Assembly (NCBI GenBank): GCA_030015575.1
Contig: JASDDO010000024.1
Coordinates: 38,030,114 to 38,094,113, forward strand
DNA length: 64,000 bases
Source: Agapanthus africanus
Lineage: Eukaryota; Streptophyta; Magnoliopsida; Asparagales; Amaryllidaceae
Direction: 5' to 3'
Part shown: positions 1 through 10,058 of the stretch, piece by piece
Position numbering within the stretch: position 1 is the first letter of the stretch
Layout: each line of letters opens with the position of its first letter
Program-made: the position numbers and the translations under genes
Notes under the pieces: generated by a model
Told to the model about the DNA's origin: nothing
Seen by the model: the letters and a program-made list of their open reading frames with translations, nothing else
The model's database searches: none

Positions 1-680
1 GATCATTGCCAAGGTGAGGTCGCAAATAGCTAGTTGTTATCTTCTAATCTCCTTCTTTCTATCTTCCTCTTTTGTTTTGTTTTCTTTTCATTATGATGTG
101 TGAGTAGTTTCATACTTGTTAGGGTAGGATAAGGGAAGTTTGAGAGAAGGAAATCTCTCTCACTCTTTCCTTGCCCAACATCTTAAATCAACACCCGTTA
201 ATTGAACCACAATCCGCTCCTTACGGCACCCTATCCTACATGATAGTGGTGATTCCATAGTGAGACCGGTTGTGGTTGAATTAACCGGAGGTTATGGCTA
301 AGAGCCAAGAACGGACGGACAAGCACCAAAATGAAGAACTTATGCGTTGGAAAGCCTAGCTTATACTCGCAAGTTCCTTCCTAGTCGTGCTAATCCCCGT
401 TGTTGCCGATTACCGTAACACCGATATTAAGAAGGGCAACGAAAGAGGTGAGCGACTCCTAACTCAAACTAACCTAATCCTAACCCTAACAAGCTCTCTT
501 TACATATCACTTTAACACTTAGATAATCACAAACAAATCTGGACCTTCGGACTTAACTCGTTAAAACACATAGAAAAAGATTCCTATCTCCCTGCGGACG
601 ACCCGTACTCAACCGGCTAGCTACAAGCGAAACCGTCTTGATTACGGTAATTAACTAAACTTAAACACGCAGAATCTCTA
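1..680 (+). repeat. 5' LTR of E (3' portion only)
   Basis: This is the second copy of 10339-11018 and ends in CAGAATCTCTA just before the primer site. It contains the R/U5 part of the LTR, including a telomere-like CCTAATCCTAACCCTAAC stretch near 475. The U3 and promoter part lies left of the window. Its terminal segment resembles the corresponding end of the D LTRs (shared words such as GACCCGTACTC and CCGGCTAGCTAC), which places D and E in one lineage. Confidence 0.93.
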
Positions 681-698
681 CGGCGCCGTTGCCGGGGA
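681..698 (+). other. Primer binding site of E, tRNA-Asp
   Basis: CGGCGCCGTTGCCGGGGA lies directly after the LTR. It matches the reverse complement of the 3' end of plant tRNA-Asp (TGGCGCCGTTGCCGGGGA) at 17 of 18 positions. tRNA-Asp priming is typical of Athila-type elements. Confidence 0.9.
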
Positions 699-1045
699 GA
701 CGGTAGTTTATTTCTTTGTGTAATTTCGGGTTAACTTGTGGATATAAAAACAACCGAAAAACCAAACAAAAAAATATACTTTGTAAAAAAAATCATCTTG
801 TTATTTTTGATTAGTTTTTGTGCAAGTGTGCAGGAAAATACGAAGTTCGAGTTCAGTGCCAAAGACGTGGGAAGATAGACCCACATCTCGCGGCTACACC
901 GCGAGGGATCGAAACGAAGCAAAAGGTCTACTGTAAGATTCTGGAGCAGTTCCAGTAAGCAAATCCAAATTCAATAGCTCCAGACAAGAAGAGGACAGCA
1001 ACAGAAGCACACCCAAATTTTTCAGAGGCCCAACTCCTCCTTATT

Positions 1046-1092
1046 GTCGTGGAACCGCGGCATAAGCAAGCTTAGGCCGTGGAACCGCGGCC
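1046..1092 (+). repeat. CCGCGG dyad cassette, leader copy
   Basis: Two copies of a GTGGAACCGCGGC-like word (1046-1061 and 1076-1092) flank a 14-nt spacer close to the spacer of the LTR hairpin at 9914-9959. The same cassette is therefore present in both the leader and the LTR of this element. In the leader both halves have the same orientation. Confidence 0.7.
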
Positions 1093-1500
1093 ACTTGGTG
1101 GAGTCAGGGTACCATTTTCTTTCTGTAAGTCTCTCTTCTACTCCCCACTCCTCTGGACTCCAATAAACTGTGTTTTCTGCAGAATTCTTTGCGCAAACTC
1201 TCTTCCCCCTTCCAATAAACTGTTCTTGTGCAGGATTCTTTGCGCCGCGCTAAAATAAAAATTGTTTGCAGTTGATTTGTTATCGCTTTGCATTCATTAA
1301 TACGGACTTAAGGGGCTTGAAACCAATTCAGATTCGGTGGGGATTTCATCACCCTTCCCAGGACCCCAAAAATCACAAAAAGCATATGCATTGACCATTG
1401 TTAAATTAAAAAATACTAGACTCAGCCCTAAGGACTTCGCGCTCAATAGGACAGAGGACTAGTTACAGGCATCGGCCGTTTATCCTATCTGACTTTTGCG

Positions 1501-1587
1501 GTGCCTAGGCAAGTGTGACGAAGGCAAGTGGTTATTTAATTAAGGAACTTCGCGAAAGCGTTGGATAACCTCCCACTTACCTGGCAC
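1501..1587 (+). promoter_or_regulatory. Candidate structured leader RNA shared with element C
   Basis: The core 1530-1574 differs from 22355-22399 in element C at one of 45 positions. Proposed helices are: an outer stem 1501-1515 with 1574-1587 (GTGCC/GGCAC continuing inward with one bulge and one mismatch), an inner stem GGTTAT/ATAACC (1530-1535 with 1565-1570), and a CGC-GAAA-GCG hairpin (1551-1560). TAATTAA lies between the inner stem and the hairpin. Packaging, dimerisation or translation control are possible roles, but none is shown by the sequence. Confidence 0.5.
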
Positions 1588-1911
1588 TTATCTGGCCGCA
1601 TTAGACGGAGAAGAGGCGGTTTGAGGTCCTTTTTCTGGCCCTCTGGAACAGTTAGGAGCAGGTCTAGTAGACCTAGGTGACCCTAGATCTAGGTGAGATT
1701 GTGCATATCTTATTTGTGATTGCTTAAAGCCGTAAGTCCGTACATATTTTTGTAAAGCTCTTTCTAAAAAAAAAGGAAAAAATCAAAAACTTTTATAAAA
1801 ACTTGCCCTTTGTCGCCAAATCCATTTTTCACCCTCCACCCATCGTTTTCTCCATTGACGTTTTCTTACCCTCACCTTCTCCGCTTTGACTATACTAAAC
1901 TCGTTTAGTGT

Positions 1912-4071
1912 ATGTCCGCTTAGACTCGGGACACTAGCGCCCGTCTAGTCCGCGTTACGTTAGTCGCTACCGACTACGCGATCGACTCCGAAGTCGAAAC
2001 TCCGTCCACTCCTCTTTCACCCCTTCCCTTGCCGACCAACTCCTACGTTGACCGGAATTCTGTTCATACATCTTCACCTTCACCTTCACCAACCTCTTCT
2101 TCCGTGATGTCAGGATTTAATCCGAACATCTCTTTGACTACCGCTGGATTGGCTCCACCTCCTACGGAGACCAATATCCCATCACCACCGCCTGTTGTAG
2201 CGCCGCAGCGAATCGCGCTCCAGGATCGTTTCTATCCCACCCGTTCTGCACTTCTCACCTGCCTTTCTCTTCCACCGGCCAATGGGGACAACTTTGAAAT
2301 TAAGCCCCACTTCATCAACATGCTTCCACGATTTCATGGGCTTGAATCTGAAGATGCCTATATCTTCATCAATAAATTTCAAAATGTCTGTGCCATGATG
2401 AAAACCATCCAACTGTCGGACGATGCTATACGTTTATGGGTCATTCCGTTCACTTTATGCGATCTTGCTGAAAAATGGCTGTATAGCACCGCTTCCCATT
2501 CCATAACAAGTTGGGACGAGTTTGTTAAAGCGTTTCTCAAAAAGTTCTATCCGAATCATAAAGCCGCAAGGATTCGCAATGAAATCAACCAATTCTCTCA
2601 GCTTCCTTCTGAACCCTTCTGGAAGTGCTTTGACCGGTACAAAGACCTTCTTGTTCAGTGTCCTCACCACGGTATAGAGAAATGGCAACTTTGCAAAACC
2701 TTATACGAGGGCCTGAACCCAGCAACGAAGCAGTTGTTGGAAACCATCTGTCAGGGCCACTTCCTATCGAAATCTGACGAGGAAGCGTGGCAGTTCTTTG
2801 ACGACCTTACGGAGCAAACGCTACAATGGAAGAGCACCAGACCGACTTCTTCTTCTTCTACCTCCATTTCTACCGGTCAGTCTAGGGTAGGAATTCACCA
2901 ACTTGATATCTCTATTGCGATGAAAGCTGAAATGGCTGCAATAACAAGAAAGCTTGAAGCGATAGAGAGCAAATTTTCTTCTCCTGCTCCTGCTCCTGCC
3001 CCTGTTCTCCCCCTTCGTACCATCTGCGCTTGTTGTTCCGATCCTTCTCACTTGACCGAAGAGTGTCCTTACAATCCACCACCGCAAGGACAGGATCAGG
3101 TTAATGCTGCATTCCAGCAAAGACCAAGGAATGATCCATACTCTTCCACCTACAATCCCGGTTTGAGGAACCACCCCAATTTTGCCTGGAATCAGAATCA
3201 GAATCAATTCCAAGGCAACAATTTCCAGAGGCCCCCTCCGCCGCAACAACAAGCACAACAACAAACTCAGTTTCAGCAGCCCTTCCAACCCCAACCTTTT
3301 CAAAATCAGACGAACAATTTTGCACCCAACAATTCTTATCCACCAAACAACTTTGTTCCGTCAAACAACGATAAGGTTTCCTCGCTCGAACGAAGTCTGG
3401 AGGCGTTCGTTAAACAATCGACTCAGTCCACCGCCAACATCCAGTCTTCCATTCAGTCCTTAGTGCAACACACTGCCGCACACGGGCAAAGCATCAAGAC
3501 CATCGAGGCCCAGATTGCACAGCTGAACGCGGCCTTAAGCGAGCGAGAGAAGGGGAAGCTCCCGTCCCAACCACTCCCAAATCCCGGTCACCCATATAAT
3601 GTACATGTTGCTCTTGAACAACAAAATCATAATGTGAGTGTCGTGACCATATTGAGATCGGGAAGGATGCTGCAAAACAACATCGGCATACGGATCAACG
3701 AAGACACCCCGGCCGCTGCTTCTTCTTCTTCTTCTTCTTCTTCGTCTTCTGAGCCTATTCTCCGTTCTTCACAAGGCTCTCCTTCCTCTTCTTCTGCTCT
3801 GAATGGATCCACTTCTCACTCCACGAAAACACCTGTTCTGGGATCCGTTCCAACTCCACAATCTCCTCCTCCAGCATTAGACTCAACCAATTTTAAAAAT
3901 GTTCCATTTCCAAACCGGTTGAGGTCTAATAAACAAAATTCTCAAATGGAGAAGATTCTGGAGTTATTTAGGCAGGTTAACATTAACATTCCTCTTTTAG
4001 ATGCTGTCCAACAAGTCCCGTCCTACGCGAAAATCTTAAAGGACTTGTGCACGAAAAAGAGGAAGTCTTAG
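1912..4071 (+). pseudogene. gag: gag of E (Athila-type capsid/nucleocapsid), with nonsense codons
   Basis: This is the structural polyprotein that packages the element RNA. A retrotransposon gag domain lies at about 2310-2760 (residues include FHGLESEDAY, WDEFVKAFLKKFYP and LYEGLNPATKQLL). It is followed by a zinc knuckle, CX2CX4HX4C, in CACCSDPSHLTEEC near 3030. A Gln/Asn/Pro-rich linker, a predicted coiled coil (about 3380-3550) and a Ser tract (3715-3750) come next. The frame is open from 1924; ATG 1912 is the likely original start, with a TAG three codons later at 1921. If 1912 is not used, the first in-frame ATG is 2107. The frame closes with TAG at 4069, exactly where the protease continues in the same frame, so gag and pol were probably one polyprotein. 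Confidence 0.85.
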
Positions 4072-4932
4072 GTACCCAAGAAAGTTTTCTTGGCCAGTTC
4101 TGTGAGTGATGCCCTTACCCAATCTTTTCCACAAAAACGGAAGGACCCTGGCTGTCCTACGATTTTAATTACCATTGGGGATAAGAACATCAACCGCACA
4201 CTATTAGATCTTGGTGCCAGTGTTAACCTGCTTCCGTATTCAGTATACGAGCAATTAGGCGTCGGAGAGCTGAAACCCACGCACTGCACTCTCCAAATGG
4301 CCGACCGATCGATCACCCATCCTAAGGGTGAGCTAGAGGATGTGTTAATAAAAGTCGGGGACTTCATATTCCCCGTTGACTTCATTGTATTAGACACACA
4401 GCCTGTAGCTAACCCCCGGAATCAAATTCCGGTGATACTCGGTCGCCCATTTCTTGCAACCTCAAATGCTATGATCAATTGTCGCAATGGTTCGATGAAC
4501 CTCTCTTTTGGAAACATGACGATTGAACTCAACATTTTTAGGTTGGGGAATCAGCCCGCCGAACCTAATGCTCATATACTGGACGTCTGCTCGATCCAGG
4601 AGATCACCCCAGAAGAATGTGAATTCGAGGAGTTTCTGTTCGAACACGATAATCTTGACGCCACTAGTGCGTTCCTCCTCGAACCTGCTGCTGTTTCTGC
4701 GCCCGACAACGACTACGAGTGTTTTATGTTCTTGAACGATCTTAACCGCGCACAACCCGAGTTTGAATCTTTCGAATTTTCGGATGAGTTACCTGAACCA
4801 TCCGACTCGGTCGCCTACACTCGTTTTGAACCTTTGCTGGAGTCCTTTGAGTTCGAGACCTCTGCACCAATCTTGCCTTCAATCGTTTCACCTCCATCGC
4901 TCGAACTCAAGCCTTTGCCGTCTCACCTTTAG
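4072..4932 (+). pseudogene. Protease region of E
   Basis: This is a retropepsin-like aspartic protease that would cut the gag-pol polyprotein. The active-site region is LLDLGASVNLLPYSVYEQLG at about 4202-4260. DLGAS in place of DTGA is usual for Athila proteases. Downstream are IPVILGRPFLATSNAMI and an acidic linker rich in Glu/Phe/Pro. It is in the same frame as gag and as the following RT. TAG codons close it at both ends (4069 and 4930), with no frameshift at either. The acidic segment 4590-4930 is a spacer with no domain I recognise. Confidence 0.85.
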
Positions 4933-7782
4933 TATGCGTACTTAGGTGAACACGAGACCCTCCCTGTCATCATTTCGGCTTCTCTAGCTCCCGAGCAAGA
5001 GAAAGCCCTTCTAGCGGTCTTGCACGGCAACAGGCAAGCTTTTGGCTGGTCCATGGCGGACATCAAGGGGATTAGTCCCCTGATCGTTGAGCATCACATT
5101 CATCTGATGGATGATGCCAAACCAGCCCGGGTTCCACAAAGACATCTCAATCCAGTCATGAAAGAGGCTGTGAAGAAGGAGATCGTAAAATTTCTAGATA
5201 GTGGTATCATTTACCTTATCTCTGATAGCCAGTGGGTTAGCCCCATTCATGTTGTCCCCAAGAAGTCGGGCATCACGGTCATAACCAACGAGGCGAACGA
5301 GTTAATCCCTACTCGCACCCAAACCGGGTGGCGAGTATGCATTGATTACAGAAAACTCAACGCCGCAAGGCGGAAAGACCACTTTCCGCTACCTTTCATT
5401 GACCAGATGCTTGAACGATTGGCCGGACACGAGTACTACTGCTTTCTTGATGGCTACTCCGGCTACAATCAGATTCCCATCGCCGAAAAAGACCAGGACA
5501 AGACCACATTCACTTGTCCTTTCGGCACGTTTGCATATCGTCGCATGCCCTTTGGGTTATGCAATGCGCCCGCAACCTTCCAGCGGTGTATGATGGGAAT
5601 CTTCTCAGACATGGTGGAAAAATTTCTGGAGATTTTCATGGATGATTTCTCCATCTTCGGCGATTCCTTCAACGAGTGTTTGCTGCATCTTGACGCTGTC
5701 TTTACCCGATGTAAGGACAAGAATCTCACTTTGAATTGGGAGAAGTGCCACTTCATGGTGCGCGAAGGTATTGTCTTAGGACATATCATCTCGCAAAATG
5801 GCATAGAGGTTGACAAAGCAAAGATTGAGGTCATTTCCAATCTGCCTCCTCCCCGATGCGTCAGAGATATCCGAGCCTTCCTTGGCCATGCCGGTTTCTA
5901 TAGACGGTTTATCAAGGACTTTAGCAAGATTGCTAGGCCCTTGACTCTTTTGCTGGCCAAGGATACGCCATTCGACTTCAACTCGAGCTGTGTGACTGCA
6001 TTCGAGTCATTAAAACGCTCACTCACTTCTGCTCCCGTTCTTTCTTCACCCGACTGGACGCACCCATTTGAGATTATGTGCGATGCATCCGACTTTGCCA
6101 TTGGTGCTGTCCTTGGACAACACATCAACAAGATGTCGCACGTAATCTATTATGCGAGCCGAACCCTGAACGACGCCCAACTCAATTATACAACAACTGA
6201 GAAGGAATTCTTGGCTGTTGTATTTGCTTTAGAAAAGTTCAGGCCCTACCTCATCGGCTCTCCAGTCATTTTCTACACTGACCATTCTGCTCTACGCCAT
6301 CTTTTTGCGAAGAAAGATGCAAAATCTCGGTTAATACGTTGGATCCTCTTGCTTCAAGAGTTTGACCTTGTCATTAAGGACAAACGAGGATGTGAAAACG
6401 TAGTTGCCGACCATCTCTCACGACTTCCTTCTTCGCCTTCGATCAACGACATTTTCCCGGATGAACAGCTCTTGACAGTATCTTGCGAACCCTGGTTCGC
6501 AGATATTGTGAACTATTTGGCCACGGGATTACTACCGACTGAATGGTCAAGTCAGGACAGCCTTCGCTTCTTATCCCAAGTAAAACACTTTTACTGGGAC
6601 GAACCCTATTTGTTCAAGTACTGTCCCGACCAGATTATTCGTCGGTGTGTCCCTGACGAGGAATTCAAGAGTGTGCTGCCATTTTGCCACGATCAAGCGT
6701 GTGGCGGGCATTTTGGCCCCAGAAAGACAGCTGAGAAGATCTTGCAATGTGGTTTCTACTGGCCACAACTCTTCAAAGACGCTCATGACTATTGCAAGAC
6801 TTGCTCCCGGTGCCAACACATGGGCCGGATATCCCGGAGGAACGAGATGCCGCTCCAACCGATCTTGGTTGTGGAGATTTTCGATGTTTGGGGGATAGAT
6901 TTCATGGGACCGTTTCCCAGCTCTTTTGGGAATTTGTACATCCTTCTCGCTGTTGATTACGTCTCTAAATGGGTCGAGACTGTGCCCAGCCGGACTAACG
7001 ACAACAAGGTTGTCGTTAGGTTTCTTAAAGAAAACATTTTCTCCCGTTTTGGGCACCCCCGAGCGATCATTAGCGACAATGGAAGTCATTTCTGCAATAA
7101 GACTTTCGAGGCCTTGATGCGGAAATACTCCATTAATCATAAGCTATCCACGCCCTACCACCCCCAAACCTGCGGGCAGGCCGAAGTTTCAAATCGGTAA
7201 ATCAAGCAGATACTGGAGAAGACGGTTTCCAAGAACCGTAAGGATTGGTCGCTGAAACTCACTGATGCCCTTTGGGCATTTCGAACCGCTTATAAGACCG
7301 ACCTTGGCATGTCTCCCTATCGGCTTGTATACGGAAAAGCCTGCCACCTACCTGTCGAAATAGAGCATCGTGCATTTTGGGCGATAAAAGAGCTGAATCT
7401 GTCTCTCGAAGATGCGGGCGGCCATCGGAAGCTGCAGTTGAACGAACTGAGCGAGCTTAGGGATGAGGCTTACGATAACGCGGTTGTCATTAAGAATCGA
7501 ACGAAGGTGTTTCACGATAAACACCTTTTGCGCAAAACCTTCGTACCTGGCCAACAGGTACTGCTTTACGACACCAGACTTCACTTCCATCCAGGAAAGC
7601 TCAGATCTCGCTGGAAAGGGCCGTATTTTGTGCGGAATGTATATCCGCAGGGCGCTGTGGATTTGGAGAATCCGAAGGACGGTTCATTTTTCAAAGTGAA
7701 TGGACACCGACTCAAACCGTACCTTAGCGCCGAACCAACAGAGAAGCTCCTGGTTTTACAGGAGCCGGTTTACCCTGCATAA
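4933..7782 (+). pseudogene. pol: Reverse transcriptase, RNase H and integrase of E
   Basis: Reverse transcriptase motifs are [13 protein letters not shown] (about 5326), [31 protein letters not shown] and the catalytic FMDD box (about 5636). RNase H follows with [26 protein letters not shown] and [10 protein letters not shown] (about 6080-6300). Integrase has the H2C2 finger (HDQACGGH then CKTCSRC) and the acidic triad in [17 protein letters not shown] and CGQAEV. One in-frame TAA at 7198 falls just after the catalytic Glu. The same frame then continues for the integrase C-terminal domain to the natural TAA at 7780. No frameshift is seen over about 2.85 kb, so only nonsense codons stand between this copy and an intact polyprotein. 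Confidence 0.93.
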
Positions 7783-9447
7783 TCTTCCTCTGCCTACCTC
7801 CAAACTTCGGTTATCCAGCCAAGAACAGTGGACACTGTTCCAAATAAGTTTGGGGGTATGTATAAACCATTTTGTATATATTTATGGATATTCTTTTTCT
7901 TTTCTTTAAAAACAAAAACATAAAAAAATTGTGTATCGCTAACCGACAATTTTGACCCTTCAAATGATCTCTTCATGCAATGACAGTGAGGACACTGTCC
8001 AGTTTAAGTTTGGGGGTACGCTCGGTACGCATTTCTTACCTTCGCATTCATATGTATATTTTGCATCTGCATATTAAAATCCATAAAATCCATAAAAATC
8101 TGAAAATTTTCTAAAAACATAAAAACTTTTCTGTCAAGATAGCTAGTGGGAGGACTCTGATTCAACATTTCGACGGTTTTGTTTGATAAAATAAGAATAA
8201 CTAAATCTTATGTTTAGATTTTGAAAACCTGAAAGATAACTCTCCTTTGAAGATAACTATAGCTGATATACGTCTTTACATCACACTACACGTATCGTGA
8301 GTTTTTAGAAATTAGATGACAAGTCTTTTATGTTTAAAAACTTTTAAACAGATAAATGATTTTCTGAGGATCAAATAGGTTTGTTCTGAAATAAGTAATG
8401 TCAAGAATAGTTTATGAAGTAAAGCGAATATGAAGGAATGTTATTGATGCCGTAATTGGAACTAAGTCTGAAAAATAACCCATCTGGAACTTGATTGGAA
8501 TGATTACACACCAAACACACTAAACACGTCTTTTATCCAAAAAAATAATTGAACTGCCGGTTATATCTCCGTTCGTATTAAATCATCTGATTTTCACGCC
8601 AAACTGTCTTTTGTTTTTGGACCTGGGTAACTTGAGTAATTAAGTCCGCCGGGGTGTTTTTACACCTAATGCCCTAAAACCAACTGGTTTGGGTGCATTG
8701 GCCCAAAGCTCGCTAAGAAGCCTAGAAAGTCCAGATTAAAACAAAATCAAGCAAGTGTTCTCTCCGAGTTAAAATTCCTAACGGTTCTTTGTGTGAGAAT
8801 AATCTTGATAAAAGACAGGCTTTTATAAAAAATTTAGCGGAGATATGAAGGTTTTACTCTATGATAAAGACTATTGCACGTTCACAGAGGTGTGTATGAA
8901 ATGAAAACAAGAAAAAGGTGGAGTGAAGAATAAGACCTAGTTTCCTGTTAGGGAAGATAGAAATTCTGAAGTTGAAACTTTACTGGAAAACGAAACTTGA
9001 AAAATGCTTAACTCTTTATAAAACTTATGTGATCCTTTTAAAATTGTTATCTGGGCTTTTTTTTGTGACATGATGACTTTAATCGATCCTTCTGAAACTT
9101 AACGACACTATTTGCACTACACGTAAAGACATATAAAATCTGTAGTTAAATAAGAAGCGAGGTGTGAAAAATAAAGGTTCGATAGTCTAGACTTAGGATC
9201 ATAGAATTGTTATTTTCTGAAACAAAATTTTAGGGGTTTGAATCTTAGTTATTTTACAAAACTAGCTTGACCGGATTTTGTGGGTAGTATCTGCTGAAAA
9301 CCCTCAGGAGATAACACTCCTCCTACTAGGGACACCTAGAGGTTTAACGGCTTGTTGCACATGCTCAGTGCAATCGCGTTCCCTGCGAAAGTGAAGTTAG
9401 GAATTTTTTTGTGAATAAATTGGCTTTGCTCGGGACGAGCAAATGGT
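7783..9447 (+). other. 3' noncoding region of E with extra polypurine motifs and a conserved block
   Basis: There is no coding frame of note and no env-like ORF. The PPT-like motif AAGTTTGGGGGTA occurs at 7846-7858 and 8006-8018, each just after a small inverted repeat (ACAGTG/CACTGT and GACAGTG/CACTGTC). Segments about 8640-8710 and 9272-9400 have clear counterparts in the minus-strand element D (about 41980-42040 and 41340-41476), although the two elements differ in their coding content. Confidence 0.8.
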
Positions 9448-9462
9448 AAGTTTGGGGGTATT
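9448..9462 (+). other. Polypurine tract of E
   Basis: AAGTTTGGGGGTATT lies immediately before the TG of the 3' LTR. It is the third copy of the motif in the element. The same tract precedes the 3' LTR of D on the minus strand at 41282-41295. Confidence 0.9.
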
Positions 9463-9913
9463 TGTTCATATTAGATTTTTGCATTTTCATACCGCCCAAT
9501 TTTTATCACATTGCATATCGGTAGGTACTCTTGAGCCGTGTTTGCTAGTCAATTGCAGGATACAGGTTCTCGGCTCTAAACGGTGAAATCCATGGAAAAA
9601 CACGACAAAATCCGGGTTCCTGCCATTCACAGATAAAACACGGATCTCCGCTATTGCCACACACCAGTTTAGGAGACAAAATGACAAATCAATTGTCACC
9701 TTTATGCACAAAGCACAATGGCAACACCAAGTCCAAGAAATCTACGCGGAGCTCAAGAAAATCATGATAAAAGATCCATGTCCAAATCACCTTTTGATCC
9801 ACTAGAATTCTGGAAGAAATGTGGAAAGATTATCAGAAAATAGATGTACCAAACAAAAGGGCACACAGAACCAGGGAAGCACAAGAAATACGATGATCCA
9901 ATTCCCCTAAAGT

Positions 9914-9959
9914 GCCGCGGTTCCGCGGCAACAGCAGGCTTAGGCCGCGGAACCGCGGC
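9914..9959 (+). repeat. Perfect GC-rich inverted repeat in E LTR (CCGCGG cassette)
   Basis: The arms GCCGCGGTTCCGCGGC (9914-9929) and GCCGCGGAACCGCGGC (9944-9959) are exact reverse complements around a 14-nt loop. Each arm is itself close to palindromic. It lies about 90 bp upstream of the TATA box, in probable U3. Confidence 0.9.
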
Positions 9960-10050
9960 CGTACAGTGGAGACAGGGGATGGGATTTTAGGGGTATTTTG
10001 GTATTTTTATATTGAGGCAGGATTTTGCCCTAGATTTTCAGTTCACTGCC

Positions 10051-10058
10051 TATAAATA
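10051..10058 (+). promoter_or_regulatory. TATA box of E LTR
   Basis: TATAAATA in a GCCTATAAATAGCCC context, within the 3' LTR. The matching position of the 5' LTR lies outside the window. Confidence 0.75.

Larger units (their letters stand above)
699..1911 (+). other. Untranslated leader of E
   Basis: About 1.2 kb separates the primer site from the probable gag start. I see no credible coding frame. It holds a CCGCGG dyad cassette (1046-1092) and a predicted structured RNA block (1501-1587) that is shared with the copia element C. The segment 1640-1910 is otherwise unremarkable. Confidence 0.8.

Noticed and set aside
471-490. Telomere repeat near the start (also at 10810-10830)
   Set aside because: Only one or two imperfect CCCTAA units inside an LTR; not a telomeric tract.
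1501-1587. Hammerhead or other known self-cleaving ribozyme in the shared leader block
   Set aside because: The GAAA is a tetraloop in a CGC/GCG stem; no CUGANGA core or other known ribozyme core is present.
2821-3303. 160-codon minus-strand ORF over E gag
   Set aside because: Shadow of the Gln/Pro-rich gag linker read on the other strand; no independent support.
7783-9462. Possible env-like gene in the 3' region of E
   Set aside because: No long frame, signal peptide or membrane segment; the region is noncoding with polypurine motifs.
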